Assembly: GCF_012955605.1 (NCBI RefSeq) | Contig: NZ_CP052135.1 | Location: 238,001-302,000, forward strand | Direction of reading: 5' to 3' | Source: Bacillus fonticola | Lineage (GTDB): Bacteria > Bacillota > Bacilli > Bacillales > JC228 | Length of the DNA stretch: 64,000 bases | Part shown: positions 17,385 through 27,561 of the stretch, one piece after another | How positions within the stretch are numbered: position 1 is the stretch's first letter | Layout of the letters: every line of letters starts with the position of its first letter | Made by a program: the position numbers and the translations under genes | Notes under the pieces: model-generated | The model's input: the letters and a program-made list of their open reading frames with translations, nothing else | What the model was told of the DNA's origin: nothing | The model's database searches: none

Positions 17385-18896
17385 ATGATGACAGTGGACG
17401 TGACTATGAAGAAGGTGGTGGAGGCTAGCTATTTGACGGCGGACTCTGCAGCGCAGTATCGGACGATTTTGCGGTATTTTTATCATCAGCATGAGAGAAT
17501 GAGAGATTTCATTGCACCGGATGAAATCCTTGAATATATGCGGTCTTTTCCAGTCTTTTCAGATTATGAGGAAGATCAGCTCCATCAGCAATTAGCACAA
17601 CTTGTAAAATGGAATAATCTCATCGCGCGCCAGGATATGACCAATGCGAAAACAGTTGAGGAGTACAAGAAGAAGCGATTCCGCTATCAATCTACTCCTT
17701 ATACGATTGAAATTGAAAGAATGCTGGTTGTGTTAGAAAAGAAAGTAAGCGACACATTCCAAGGTTCATTGGAGCGGTCCCAGTTTGATCGGTTATTACA
17801 GGCACTGACTACTTTACAAAAAGAGACTGAGGCGGACTTAGAGAAACATGCTGAAGAGTACATGCGTATGTGGGAGGATGTCTTTCGCTATTTTCAAACG
17901 ATCCGAACGAGTACGGCGGATTACATTGCTTATATCAATAGCGAGCAAACGGATCAAAGGATGCAAACGGAAGCGTTTCTCGTTTATAAAAATCAATTTA
18001 CGACGTATTTGCGAGAGTTTATTGTGTCGCTTCAGAAGACGTCACTTCAAATTGGAGAGCGATTGCGTGAGCTAACTCCTGAAAAATTAAGTCCTTTTTT
18101 TCAAAAGTTAATTCAACATCGACAGTCGATTCCTAGACTGGAGGATGTCTCTTCATCGGCAGAAGAGTGGGAAACAGAGTACAGAGAGTATTGGGATTCA
18201 TTAAGACAGTGGTTTTTAGGGTCTAACACGCAGCAGAGTGAGCTTGAGGTATTACAATGGCAAACGAACGAAATGATTCGTCGGATGACGAGGTATGTGC
18301 AGCGGATTGGGGAAAGACAACAACACTTTCGCAGCAGAAAGAATGATTATCTTCATTTAGCCAAATGGTTTGCTCATTGCTCGTCAATGGATGAGGCTCA
18401 TAAACTGTCTTCGGTCGTGTTTGGTGCGATGACGATTCAGCATTTGCAATTGGAAGAGGGAACAACGGATAATCTCCACTCAGATACATGGGAAGAAGAT
18501 CCGACCGTTATAACCTTGAAACCACGAACAAATCGCTACAGAGAAAAAACAAAACCGGGTTCGATGACCTCGAATCAAGAAAAGAAGATGCGGCAAAGAG
18601 AGCAATACCTAGAAGATCGGAGACAAGAACGGGCTCTTATTGATCAATATATGACAGAAGGCGTCATTCAGCTGTCGCGCCTAACTAAAGTAGAGCCATT
18701 CATCCGCAAGGTTTTACTAGGTTGGATCGGAAAGTCGATGGCGAGTCGCGATCGGAAAGTGAAAACGGACTACGGGCTAGTCGTGAAGGTCACACTGGAT
18801 AAGGAGAATTCTATTTTACTAGAATCTGATGACGGAACGTTAAAAATGCCGGATGCACGGTTCGAATTTGTAGAGCAAGGAGGTGGAAAAGGATGA
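17385..18896 (+). CDS. jetA: Wadjet type II JetA (DUF2397, TIGR02677)
   Basis: A 503-residue, largely helical protein, the kleisin-like subunit of the SMC-like Wadjet complex that recognises and cleaves closed circular plasmid DNA together with JetB, JetC and JetD. The N-terminal block YLTADSAAQYRTILRYFYHQHER is typical of TIGR02677. It overlaps jetB by 4 bases (ATGA), showing translational coupling. The start is uncertain: tandem ATGs at 17385 and 17388 have no well-spaced ribosome site, whereas GTG 17394 has AGGATG 8 bases upstream. Assignment rests on family likeness and on all four type II genes being in order. Confidence 0.85.
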   Translation: MMTVDVTMKKVVEASYLTADSAAQYRTILRYFYHQHERMRDFIAPDEILEYMRSFPVFSDYEEDQLHQQLAQLVKWNNLIARQDMTNAKTVEEYKKKRFRYQSTPYTIEIERMLVVLEKKVSDTFQGSLERSQFDRLLQALTTLQKETEADLEKHAEEYMRMWEDVFRYFQTIRTSTADYIAYINSEQTDQRMQTEAFLVYKNQFTTYLREFIVSLQKTSLQIGERLRELTPEKLSPFFQKLIQHRQSIPRLEDVSSSAEEWETEYREYWDSLRQWFLGSNTQQSELEVLQWQTNEMIRRMTRYVQRIGERQQHFRSRKNDYLHLAKWFAHCSSMDEAHKLSSVVFGAMTIQHLQLEEGTTDNLHSDTWEEDPTVITLKPRTNRYREKTKPGSMTSNQEKKMRQREQYLEDRRQERALIDQYMTEGVIQLSRLTKVEPFIRKVLLGWIGKSMASRDRKVKTDYGLVVKVTLDKENSILLESDDGTLKMPDARFEFVEQGGGKG

Positions 18897-20059
18897 GGGC
18901 CGAAAACACACTAGAGTTTGACGAGAAGGCGATTCAAGGAATGGATCTTTTGTTTCATCATTATTGGATTCTAAGAGCAGAACATCCCGAATGGTACCAG
19001 CTAATTCGTGAGCGGGAGAAGGTACTTCGTCGTTATATCAATGAAAAGTTTGGATTACGACTTATCGTGCACCAGCACTTTATCAAGCTAGAAAAAATAC
19101 CGGTTGAGCCAGAGAGATGGATGGGAATTCAGCATTTCCAAGAACCGATGGATTATGCAATTTTTTGCTGTGCCTTATCTTTCTTAGAAGGGAAATCAGT
19201 TGACGAGCAATTTCTGTTGTCTGACCTGTGTCAAGAAATACAGGCCGATTACCCAGGTGATTCTGACCTTGACTGGACCCTTTATATCCACCGAAAATCC
19301 TTGATCCGATCGGTGAAGATCTTGATGGAATTCCAATTAATTCGCACGATTGATGGTGACATTGGACGGTTTGACCATAATGAAGAGCAAGAGGTTTTGT
19401 ATGAAGCGACGATTTACAGCCGCTATTTTATGCGAACCTATCCAGAAGACTTTATGAACTATACGCATTGGAGCGAACTGTTACAAGAGGATTGGAAGCT
19501 GAACCAGGAGGACGAACGCCGAAAAAGAGTGTATCGAAAACTGTTCTTTTCCCCTGGATTGCACAGGATGGACCAGCAAGATCCAGACTTTCTGTATATA
19601 CGGAACTACCGGAATCGATTGTCTGAGGATATTGATAAACATAGTGACTATAACCTGCATGTGTATAAAAATACCGCTTTCCTATCTGCTTCTGACCCAA
19701 GACAATATCAGCAATTATTCCCGAATGCGAAAGCATCAACGGATATGATTCTTCAACTCTCTAAACATTTACATGAACATCTCGAGCACTTTAAGCCAAA
19801 AGAGAACGGCGAGATTGTCATGACAGAAGGCGAATTAGATGAAGTACTCGCAACACTTCGAGGGCAATTTGAAGCCGGGTGGTCGAAGTATTTTCGTGAA
19901 AAATCCACGAACGCGATCCGGATTGAGCTTATTGAGGCCATGAAGGATTGGATGATGGTAGAAGTGGAAGAGATGAGCTCACTTATAAAAATTAAACCTC
20001 TGTTAGGTGTACTTACAGGTACCTTTCCAGCAGATTTCGAAGGGGGAGAAAAGCAATGA
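18893..20059 (+). CDS. jetB: Wadjet type II JetB (DUF2398, TIGR02678)
   Basis: A 388-residue protein assigned as JetB, the KITE-like winged-helix subunit that binds the kleisin in the condensin-like Wadjet complex. It contains acidic, helix-rich stretches such as HYWILRAEHPEWYQLIRERE near the N terminus and FFSPGLHRMD mid-protein, consistent with TIGR02678. ATG overlaps the jetA stop by 4 bases and its own stop overlaps the jetC start by 4 bases. No frameshift or missing section is visible; length is normal for the family. Confidence 0.85.
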   Translation: MRAENTLEFDEKAIQGMDLLFHHYWILRAEHPEWYQLIREREKVLRRYINEKFGLRLIVHQHFIKLEKIPVEPERWMGIQHFQEPMDYAIFCCALSFLEGKSVDEQFLLSDLCQEIQADYPGDSDLDWTLYIHRKSLIRSVKILMEFQLIRTIDGDIGRFDHNEEQEVLYEATIYSRYFMRTYPEDFMNYTHWSELLQEDWKLNQEDERRKRVYRKLFFSPGLHRMDQQDPDFLYIRNYRNRLSEDIDKHSDYNLHVYKNTAFLSASDPRQYQQLFPNAKASTDMILQLSKHLHEHLEHFKPKENGEIVMTEGELDEVLATLRGQFEAGWSKYFREKSTNAIRIELIEAMKDWMMVEVEEMSSLIKIKPLLGVLTGTFPADFEGGEKQ

Positions 20060-23000
20060 CGAATGCTAGATGGGTGATGAATCGCGCAGGTCTATTAAAC
20101 TTTTGGTATTACGATGAAGAGACATTCCATTTTCAAGACGGAAAGCTCTTGTTAAGAGGATCCAATGGTTCTGGGAAGTCAGTGACGATGCAAAGCTTCC
20201 TACCGGTTTTACTAGATGGAAAGAAATCGCCAGACCGTCTAGACCCCTTTGGATCTAAAGCGAGAAAGATGGAAGATTACTTGCTTGGTGAAAAGGAAGT
20301 AGTTGACCGCGAGGAACGGACAGGCTATTTGTTTATAGAATACAAAAAGAAGAATTCAGAGCAGTACATCACAACTGGAATCGGCATGCAGGCCAAGCGC
20401 AACAAAGGGATTAAGTCGTGGTACTTTTTGCTAACCGATCATCGTAGAATGGGTCACGACTTTCATTTAGCACAAACCCATACTGGTGAAAAGGTTCCTC
20501 TGTCGGCAAAAGAGTTAGAAAACCGAATCGGTTCTGGTGGTTATGTAGTTCATACGCAGCGAGAGTATGCAGAGCTTGTGAATAAGCATGTGTTTGGCTT
20601 CCAGGCCATTGAGGCTTATGAGGACTTAATTAAGCTGCTCATTCAACTAAGAAGTCCAAAGCTTTCGAAGGATTTCAAGCCGACCGTTATTTATGAAATA
20701 TTGGAATCAGCCTTACCGCCTTTAACAGATGATGAGTTACGTCATCTTTCCGATACGATTGAAAATATGGATCAAGCCCAGCAACAGTTGGAACAGCTAG
20801 AAAGAGAGTCCACTTCAATTCAAAGGCTTGAATCTGTGTACAACACGTACAATCAATTTATTTTGGCTGAACGGGCTAAAGCGTGGAAACGGGCTGGGCA
20901 AAAGAGTACTGCAGCAGAAAAGCAAGTACAGACATTGGCCAAACAGTATGAGGATTACGAAAAGGAAATTGGCCAATTAAAGACCAACCAGCAAACGTAC
21001 CAGCAACAAAAAAATGTGGCTGAACAAGAGCGGATTTCGCTGCAAAAGCATGAGGTCTGGTCGCTAGAGGAAGAGAAAGGAAAAAAGGGAACAGAAGCGA
21101 ACTCTCTCTCCAATGAAGTACAAAAATTGGCTGACAAATGGGACGATCAAAATCGAAAATTGCATCGATTTTGGAAGGAGAAACAAGAAACGGAAGGAAA
21201 GCTTTCTGACCAAGAGAAAAAGGCAAAAGAGCTGTGTGATGAGCTAGCACTCGATGCAGACGAGGCTGCCTTTCATCAGCATGACGTAAATGTCAGTGAT
21301 TATGAGCGAGCTAAAGGCGAAGAATTTGATTTTACTGTTTGGTTAAAGGAATCAAAGGATTACCAAACACTTTTACGATCATTGGAAAAGCAAGCGGAAG
21401 AAGTATTCCGATTAGGGGAAGAGCACACTCGCCTTCAACGTCAGTCCTCTGAAAAGAAACAAGTGCTTGATGAACAGCAAAAGGAATTAGATCACTTAAA
21501 AGAATGGTTCGACGACCAGCATCAACAGTTAGAGAGTGACGTTTTTTTGTGGATAGAAGAACACTCTAAGATCAAGTTTTCACAAGAGCTTCGTCAGGAT
21601 ATTGCTCGATCTGTGCAAGGACTTTATGAAAGAAATCGCTTCGATGAAGTACGTAATCACCTATACACCGCCATCCATGAATATGAAGCAACTGTTAAGA
21701 AAGATAAAGCAATCACGATGGAAAAGATAGATAGAAAGCGTGAGGAAATAAGCGAAACAGAAGTAGAGCTCGATCGGATTAAGCGTGAGAAAATGTTAGA
21801 GCCGGAGAGAGCCACTGGGACCGAACAGTTCCGTAATAGGTTAAAAGAGGAAAAACACGCTCACTTGCCATTTTATGCAGCCGTCGAATTTCACGAGCAT
21901 GTGACAGAGGAACAACGAGAACGAATTGAATCAGCGCTGAAAAAGACAGGGATTTTGGACAGCTTGATTACCGACCGTCCTCTTTCACCAGAACAGGATT
22001 CGGTGCTCGTCACGGAGCCCCGCTTACTAGGATACACACTGGCTGATTACTTACTGCCTGATGTAGAAGACGACAGCCCCATTTCAAAAGATGTAGTAGA
22101 TGAAGTTCTTCGGAGTATTTCGCTTAAAAAAGATGAACAGGGGTTTCATCTAGATGTTGATGGAACATATTCCGTCGGGTGCTTAGTAGGACATGCACCT
22201 CATGAAGGACCATCTAAATACATTGGGCGCACGTCCCGTAAACGTCATCAACGGGAACAAATTCAAGTGTGGACTGAAAAGCTTCTTCAACTTCAAAATG
22301 AGTTAGCGGAATTGAGAGTAACGCTAACAAACTTGGAAGAGGAGCTCCAGCAGCTTGGGCGCTGGAAGGGAGAGCTTCCAACAGACCGTGATCTTCTAGA
22401 CTTACACAGTAATATATTGGCAGTCACACAACGTATAAAAAGTCAGCAAGAGAGCCTTCGTCAAATTGATGAAGAATGGAAGAACGTTTACGAAAAGTTA
22501 AACGCCGTGAAAAAAGAACTTCGCGAACAAGGAATGCACTTGAATATTTCCTTGACGAAAGAAGAGATTTCGAAAGCAGCTACGGCTATGGAGAGTTATG
22601 TAGACTTCCTGCAAGATTTTAAAAATGTCTCGCTACAAATTTCGTATTCACAAAAAGAACTACATTCCATTGGCGAACGAATCAAGGAAGTTGAAGAAGA
22701 TCTGGATCTTTTGAAAGGGGAACAAAATAGCAAAGCCGCTCAACTAGACCAAGTAAAAGCGGAAATCGACTCGATTGAACGCCAGCTCCAACTAAAAGGA
22801 ATTGACGAGGTCAGAAAACAAATCCAAGAGGTCCAGCTTTCATTGAAGGAAGCTGAAAATAAGATCCACTATATCAATGTCACATTGCCACAAAAAGTAG
22901 CCGATCAAAACAGCTGTTCAGAAAAATTACAAGCGGCTGAGCGGGACTTTGCCTTCTGGGAAAACATGAATAAAGAATGGGAGCAAGCGGTTGAGAAGGA

Positions 23001-24168
23001 AAAAGGCAGGGGCTTTTTAGAAGTGGAGGGGCAAAATGCTGCCGACATTTTGGCCGAATACGAATGGGTATTGTCAAAGCATGAGCGACCAAAGCTTCTA
23101 GAGCAATTAACCAAAGTTTTTTTCAATGAACAATTGCATTTAACAGAATATCGTATGTTCGAGTTTACTGAAGACCTAGAGACGCCAGAATGGTTTCACG
23201 AAGACTTTGGCGATCAGTATGAATCCTATATCAATGAATGGCATCTCGTAAAAGGTAGACGATTAATTCAAATGGAGTACCAAGGACAGCGGGTAAGTCC
23301 ATACTATGTTTCAACTGTATTGAAGAAAGAGCTAGAAGACCAACAAGGATGGTTAGACGAACAAGATCGTCAGCTTTATGAGGATATTATTGTAAACACG
23401 GTGGGTACGATTCTTCGTGGGCGGATCCAAAGGGCGGAGAAATGGGTCAAACAGATGGATAAAATAATGGCGGATCGCGATAATTCATCGGGATTAATTT
23501 TCTCCATTGCCTGGAAACCTTTAACTGCCGAGTCAGAACAAGAGTTAGATACGAAAGATTTAGTTCAGCTCCTGCAACGAAATAGTAAGTTCTTGAGTGA
23601 AGAAGACTTGAACCGCATTACGACACACTTTCAATCACGGATTGCAAAAGCGAAAGAGCTAATTCAATTACGAAATGAAGGATCTACTCTCCACCAAGTA
23701 TTAAAGGAAGTATTGGATTATCGAAAATGGTTTACATTTGTTCTTTCCTATCGACGTGTCAACGAACCGAAGCGGGAGCTCACAAATAACGCCTTCTTCA
23801 AGTTCAGTGGTGGGGAAAAAGCAATGGCGATGTACATTCCGCTGTTCACTGCCGCTTACTCGCGCTATAAAGAAGCGGGAGAAATGGCTCCATTCATTAT
23901 TTCTTTAGATGAGGCATTTGCTGGGGTGGATGAAAACAATATCCGTGACATGTTTGAGGTAGTGGAACAGCTTGGGTTTAATTATATGATGAACTCGCAA
24001 GCGTTATGGGGTGACTATGACACGATCTCTAGTCTATCCATTTCTGAATTGGTCCGACCGAAAAATGCCGACTATGTGACCGTGATTCGATACGAATGGG
24101 ATGGAAATCAGCGAACACTTGTTTTTGACGAGGATGACCGTGTTGAGGAGCTTGTAACCAATGAATAA
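20056..24168 (+). CDS. jetC: Wadjet type II JetC SMC-like ATPase (TIGR02680)
   Basis: A 1370-residue SMC/MukB-like ATPase, the motor of the Wadjet complex. Walker A GSNGSGKS is at residues 35-42. Long coiled coils (about 230-480 and 560-1000) surround a hinge-like region near 630-740. The ABC signature FSGGEKAMAMY is near residue 1250 and Walker B FIISLDEAFAGVDE near 1280, so both ATPase halves are intact. In Wadjet, ATP-driven loop extrusion is thought to sense small circular DNA before cleavage by JetD. The start ATG has GGGGGAG eight bases upstream and overlaps jetB; the 3' end overlaps jetD by 8 bases. Confidence 0.92.
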   Translation: MTNARWVMNRAGLLNFWYYDEETFHFQDGKLLLRGSNGSGKSVTMQSFLPVLLDGKKSPDRLDPFGSKARKMEDYLLGEKEVVDREERTGYLFIEYKKKNSEQYITTGIGMQAKRNKGIKSWYFLLTDHRRMGHDFHLAQTHTGEKVPLSAKELENRIGSGGYVVHTQREYAELVNKHVFGFQAIEAYEDLIKLLIQLRSPKLSKDFKPTVIYEILESALPPLTDDELRHLSDTIENMDQAQQQLEQLERESTSIQRLESVYNTYNQFILAERAKAWKRAGQKSTAAEKQVQTLAKQYEDYEKEIGQLKTNQQTYQQQKNVAEQERISLQKHEVWSLEEEKGKKGTEANSLSNEVQKLADKWDDQNRKLHRFWKEKQETEGKLSDQEKKAKELCDELALDADEAAFHQHDVNVSDYERAKGEEFDFTVWLKESKDYQTLLRSLEKQAEEVFRLGEEHTRLQRQSSEKKQVLDEQQKELDHLKEWFDDQHQQLESDVFLWIEEHSKIKFSQELRQDIARSVQGLYERNRFDEVRNHLYTAIHEYEATVKKDKAITMEKIDRKREEISETEVELDRIKREKMLEPERATGTEQFRNRLKEEKHAHLPFYAAVEFHEHVTEEQRERIESALKKTGILDSLITDRPLSPEQDSVLVTEPRLLGYTLADYLLPDVEDDSPISKDVVDEVLRSISLKKDEQGFHLDVDGTYSVGCLVGHAPHEGPSKYIGRTSRKRHQREQIQVWTEKLLQLQNELAELRVTLTNLEEELQQLGRWKGELPTDRDLLDLHSNILAVTQRIKSQQESLRQIDEEWKNVYEKLNAVKKELREQGMHLNISLTKEEISKAATAMESYVDFLQDFKNVSLQISYSQKELHSIGERIKEVEEDLDLLKGEQNSKAAQLDQVKAEIDSIERQLQLKGIDEVRKQIQEVQLSLKEAENKIHYINVTLPQKVADQNSCSEKLQAAERDFAFWENMNKEWEQAVEKEKGRGFLEVEGQNAADILAEYEWVLSKHERPKLLEQLTKVFFNEQLHLTEYRMFEFTEDLETPEWFHEDFGDQYESYINEWHLVKGRRLIQMEYQGQRVSPYYVSTVLKKELEDQQGWLDEQDRQLYEDIIVNTVGTILRGRIQRAEKWVKQMDKIMADRDNSSGLIFSIAWKPLTAESEQELDTKDLVQLLQRNSKFLSEEDLNRITTHFQSRIAKAKELIQLRNEGSTLHQVLKEVLDYRKWFTFVLSYRRVNEPKRELTNNAFFKFSGGEKAMAMYIPLFTAAYSRYKEAGEMAPFIISLDEAFAGVDENNIRDMFEVVEQLGFNYMMNSQALWGDYDTISSLSISELVRPKNADYVTVIRYEWDGNQRTLVFDEDDRVEELVTNE

Positions 24169-25447
24169 GAAGCTCTATGTATTTAGAAATGAGCCTGGAT
24201 TTTTGAAACTGTTTTCTCTTTTTAAAGAAAAGTACCGGTCGCTAGGTAGAGTCGGCGGCGCAGTTAGTGTAAACGGATTTACGGATAATGAGCTTGAATC
24301 GATCGCTGGGTTCCTCGGACAACCGAAGGACAAGCTGCTGCACAAAGGCAGTGTTTCCTTACTCGCCTTTGAAAAGGAATTACCCAACACTGGATTTGCC
24401 GAATACAATCTTTTAACTTTACTAGAGGAAGTGTTGCAACAGTCAATTTTCTCAAAAAGAGAAGGGTTGGAGCGGGAACAAGAGCAAGAGGAAGCTTTTA
24501 TAAACTCGCTTAAACAAGCGATTCCAGAAGCTTCTTCATGGCTTTTGCGCATCCATTCCAAAACACCTGACACAAGGTGGATTTGGTCGCTTTACAAACA
24601 GAATAAAGAAGAACTATATGAAATCGTAGTAACGGCTTATAAAGCATTTCTATCGCTACCGGAGGAGGGTGAGTTTGAACGACTCCCCTTTTTTTCCCAA
24701 AGAATGACGGGGAACCCGCATTATTTTGACAACAACGGAGTAGCAGGTAAATTACTACTTCATTGTATGTTTGTGGATCAGATGCTACGTGGGAACGATG
24801 AAGCTACTATGCCGAGATCGGTAGAAGAGTTGAATGACCTGCTGGCTGAATACGGTATTCTTCGTGACGATTTATGGAATTTTGTGACGTGCCAAAGGTT
24901 ATTGGCATCGTCCGAGGATACTATACATCCTGTTTGGCAGGCGTCCATTCACAGCCAAACAGTCATGAACGTACCGATGAAAGAAATGGCGAAGGTGGAC
25001 CGTGTCTGGCCGGCAAATGGAAACAAAGTATGGATTGTGGAGAATTCAAGTGTATGCTCTACCATCATGGATGCCGTTCCGAATGCACCTATTGTTTGTA
25101 CACATGGGCAGCTTAGAATGGCAAGTTGGAGACTACTGGAACTACTAGTGGCTTCTAACTGTACTCTTTATTATTCTGGCGACCTTGACCCAGAAGGCAT
25201 CGCCATAGCAGAGAAATTAAAGAAAAGGCACAAGGATCAAGTTGTTTTCTGGAGAATGGACAGTCAAACATACAAAACGAGCCTATCCAATGAAGACATG
25301 ACAAGCAGATTATCCAAGCTTGATAGCATCTCTTCTCCTGAATGGAACGAGCTAATTTGTTTGATGAGAGAGGTAAGGAAGGCAGGATATCAAGAAGCGA
25401 TTGTTAACAGTCTTATTGGGGATATAAGGGAAGCGCTTAAAGAGTGA
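24161..25447 (+). CDS. jetD: Wadjet type II JetD nuclease (DUF3323/DUF2399, TIGR02679)
   Basis: A 428-residue protein, the Toprim-like nuclease of Wadjet. The N-terminal DUF3323-like part (1-220) is followed by the C-terminal DUF2399 domain. Catalytic candidates are the Glu of VWIVENSSV (near residue 293) and the acidic motif SGDLDPEGIAIAEKL (near 341-346), as in topoisomerase VI-type Toprim folds. The start overlaps jetC by 8 bases behind GAGGAG, so all four genes are translationally coupled. The last 65 codons plus 20 or so bases beyond the stop exist as a diverged second copy at 11.7 kb. No internal stop is seen; the protein looks active. Confidence 0.9.
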   Translation: MNKKLYVFRNEPGFLKLFSLFKEKYRSLGRVGGAVSVNGFTDNELESIAGFLGQPKDKLLHKGSVSLLAFEKELPNTGFAEYNLLTLLEEVLQQSIFSKREGLEREQEQEEAFINSLKQAIPEASSWLLRIHSKTPDTRWIWSLYKQNKEELYEIVVTAYKAFLSLPEEGEFERLPFFSQRMTGNPHYFDNNGVAGKLLLHCMFVDQMLRGNDEATMPRSVEELNDLLAEYGILRDDLWNFVTCQRLLASSEDTIHPVWQASIHSQTVMNVPMKEMAKVDRVWPANGNKVWIVENSSVCSTIMDAVPNAPIVCTHGQLRMASWRLLELLVASNCTLYYSGDLDPEGIAIAEKLKKRHKDQVVFWRMDSQTYKTSLSNEDMTSRLSKLDSISSPEWNELICLMREVRKAGYQEAIVNSLIGDIREALKE

Positions 25448-25620
25448 TTATTTAAGATGGCAGTAATCAACTGGTAATGCATAGGGGCTGACTAGAATTT
25501 GTTGTCTGGCTGTGTTGAAGAAGGCTTAAGAACCTATCTAAGTGCAGTTAGATAACTTGCTCACACCGGATAGTAGAATCAGAACCTGTCGCTGTTGTTA
25601 TGAATTATTTGTCTAGACCC

Positions 25621-25656
25621 CCTCCAGTGGAAGCCTTTCTTCGGGAGGTTTTTTTT
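25621..25656 (+). terminator. Intrinsic terminator in the jetD-selO gap
   Basis: CCTCC and GGAGG pair around a 18-base loop that itself has a GAAG/CTTC stem, followed by eight T residues. This is the only clear element in the 374 gene-free bases 25448-25821. Confidence 0.75.
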
Positions 25657-25821
25657 ATTGGATATAAACCCTAGTCCAGGCAAGGAGCAATCTTAGTGTT
25701 GAAAGGGTATAATAATTGGCAAAAGTAGTCACGACCACGAAACGCATCGTATTGTTATGGAAAGTAGATAACTAAAAATAGCGTAGAAATAATAGGATAA
25801 ACAAGACGGGAAAGAGGAGAT

Positions 25822-27294
25822 ATGATGACAAACAAAATTACAGATACGGGATGGAACTTAGACAATAGTTATGCTCGTCTGCCGCAATCATTCTTTACTA
25901 ACCTGAACCTGAACCCTGTAAGTTCGCCTAAGTTGGCCATTCTCAATGAGACGTTGGCAACCTCCATGGGGTTGGACGTGCAGGCGCTAAGAAGTGAAGA
26001 TGGCGTGGCAGTGTTTGCTGGTAACCGAGTTCCCGAAGGTGCTTTGCCTCTTGCTCAAGCTTATGCCGGGCACCAATTCGGGCATTTTAATAGGTTAGGG
26101 GATGGACGGGCTCTGCTACTTGGTGAGCATATCACTCCCCGTGGTGAACGGTTTGATATTCAGCTCAAAGGTTCGGGGAGAACGCCTTACTCCCGCGGCG
26201 GTGATGGTCGAGCGGCTCTTGGTCCGATGTTACGTGAATACATCATCTCAGAAGCGATGCATGCGCTCGGTATCCCGACTACCCGTAGTTTGGCTGTGGT
26301 CACAACGGGTGAGTCGATTGTCCGCGAAACTGAATTGCCTGGTGCCATTCTGTCCCGTGTCGCTGCTAGTCATGTGCGCGTCGGTACGTTTCAATACGCG
26401 GCGCAATGGGGGACGGGTGAGGAGCTCCGTGCCGTTGCTGATTATGCACTTGAGCGCCATTATCCAGACATTAAAGCTGATGAGAACCGGTATCTTTCCC
26501 TGCTTCAGGAAGTGATCAAGCGTCAGGCTGCATTGATTGCTAAATGGCAACTTGTGGGCTTTATTCACGGGGTGATGAACACCGATAACATGACCATTAG
26601 CGGAGAAACGATTGATTATGGTCCTTGCGCTTTCATGGATACGTATGATCCAGCAACGGTTTTCAGTTCTATTGACAGGCAAGGTCGCTATGCCTATGGT
26701 AATCAGCCTCCTATAGCTGGTTGGAATCTCGCGCGATTTGCTGAGAGCATGTTGCCACTACTGCATGAAGATCAGGATCAGGCTGTCAAACTGGCTCAGG
26801 ATGCGATTTCAGATTTTAATGCATTATATCAATCTGATTGGCTTACCGGAATTCGAGCAAAACTTGGATTGTTTGGCGAAGAGGCACAGGATGAGTCTCT
26901 TGTTGAAGATCTCCTTAGTATGATGCAGAAGTATCGGGCTGATTACACCAATACATTCCGAGCATTAACTTTTGGTAGGCATGAGGAAACGGCTTTGTTT
27001 GGTACCGTAGAATTTTCTCAGTGGCATGAGCAGTGGCAGGCGAGATTAGGCAGACAGAAAGAATCCGAATCCACCTCGAAGCAGTTGATGCGGGACAGTA
27101 ACCCTGCGGTAATCCCTCGTAATCACCGTGTAGAAGTAGCACTAGAAGCCGCAGTTGAAGAAGGGGACTACAGCGTATTGGAGCGTTTACTTGATGTGCT
27201 TGCAAACCCATACGCCCATACCCCTGAACAGGCAGAGTACTCGACACTGCCAGCGGAAACAGCTCTTCCTTACCGAACTTTTTGCGGTACGTGA
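25822..27294 (+). CDS. selO: Protein adenylyltransferase SelO
   Basis: A 490-residue pseudokinase-fold enzyme of the SelO/YdiU (UPF0061) family that transfers AMP from ATP to protein side chains, linked elsewhere to redox stress. Family blocks are clear: [55 protein letters not shown], and the metal/active loop [20 protein letters not shown]. The C terminus ends PYRTFCGT, matching full-length members; bacterial proteins usually have Cys where eukaryotes have selenocysteine. Two adjacent ATGs (25822, 25825) follow AAAGAGGAGAT. No operon partner. Confidence 0.95.
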   Translation: MMTNKITDTGWNLDNSYARLPQSFFTNLNLNPVSSPKLAILNETLATSMGLDVQALRSEDGVAVFAGNRVPEGALPLAQAYAGHQFGHFNRLGDGRALLLGEHITPRGERFDIQLKGSGRTPYSRGGDGRAALGPMLREYIISEAMHALGIPTTRSLAVVTTGESIVRETELPGAILSRVAASHVRVGTFQYAAQWGTGEELRAVADYALERHYPDIKADENRYLSLLQEVIKRQAALIAKWQLVGFIHGVMNTDNMTISGETIDYGPCAFMDTYDPATVFSSIDRQGRYAYGNQPPIAGWNLARFAESMLPLLHEDQDQAVKLAQDAISDFNALYQSDWLTGIRAKLGLFGEEAQDESLVEDLLSMMQKYRADYTNTFRALTFGRHEETALFGTVEFSQWHEQWQARLGRQKESESTSKQLMRDSNPAVIPRNHRVEVALEAAVEEGDYSVLERLLDVLANPYAHTPEQAEYSTLPAETALPYRTFCGT

Positions 27295-27335
27295 TTTTAT
27301 GCCAATATTAGGTTTATTATTCTAAATAAAGGTGC

Positions 27336-27482
27336 ATACGCTCAAAACCATGTCGAACATGCTCAAAACCATGTCGAACACGCGCGAAACCATGTCGAAT
27401 ACGCTCAAAAAAATGTCGAATACGCGCGAAACCATGTCGAATACGCTCAAAAAAATGTCGAATACGCGCAAAACCATGTCGA
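27336..27482. repeat. Tandem array of seven 21-bp units
   Basis: Seven exact 21-base periods, consensus beginning ATACGCKCRAAAMCATGTCG plus a final A. Units 4 and 6 are identical (with AAAAAA before ATGTCGA) and units 5 and 7 nearly so, giving a 42-bp second-order period. No spacers lie between units, so it is not CRISPR. Because 21 is a multiple of 3, one frame reads as a heptapeptide repeat (MSNTxxT-like), but there is no ribosome site and no other sign of coding. It sits 42 bases after selO. Confidence 0.9.
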
Positions 27483-27561
27483 TCAATCAATATCACATGA
27501 GCTCATCATTCTCCGGCACACTTCAGTAATGCGAGTGAATTAGGTAGGGAGGGGGAGTTGG

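Noticed and set aside
27336..27482. CRISPR array
   Set aside because: Units are contiguous without unique spacers, and no cas genes are present. The same holds for the array at 45261-45850.
27332..27529. A 65-codon frame with MSNTRETMSNTLKK-like repeats
   Set aside because: The periodic peptide follows from the 21-bp unit; no Shine-Dalgarno and no flanking conserved sequence.
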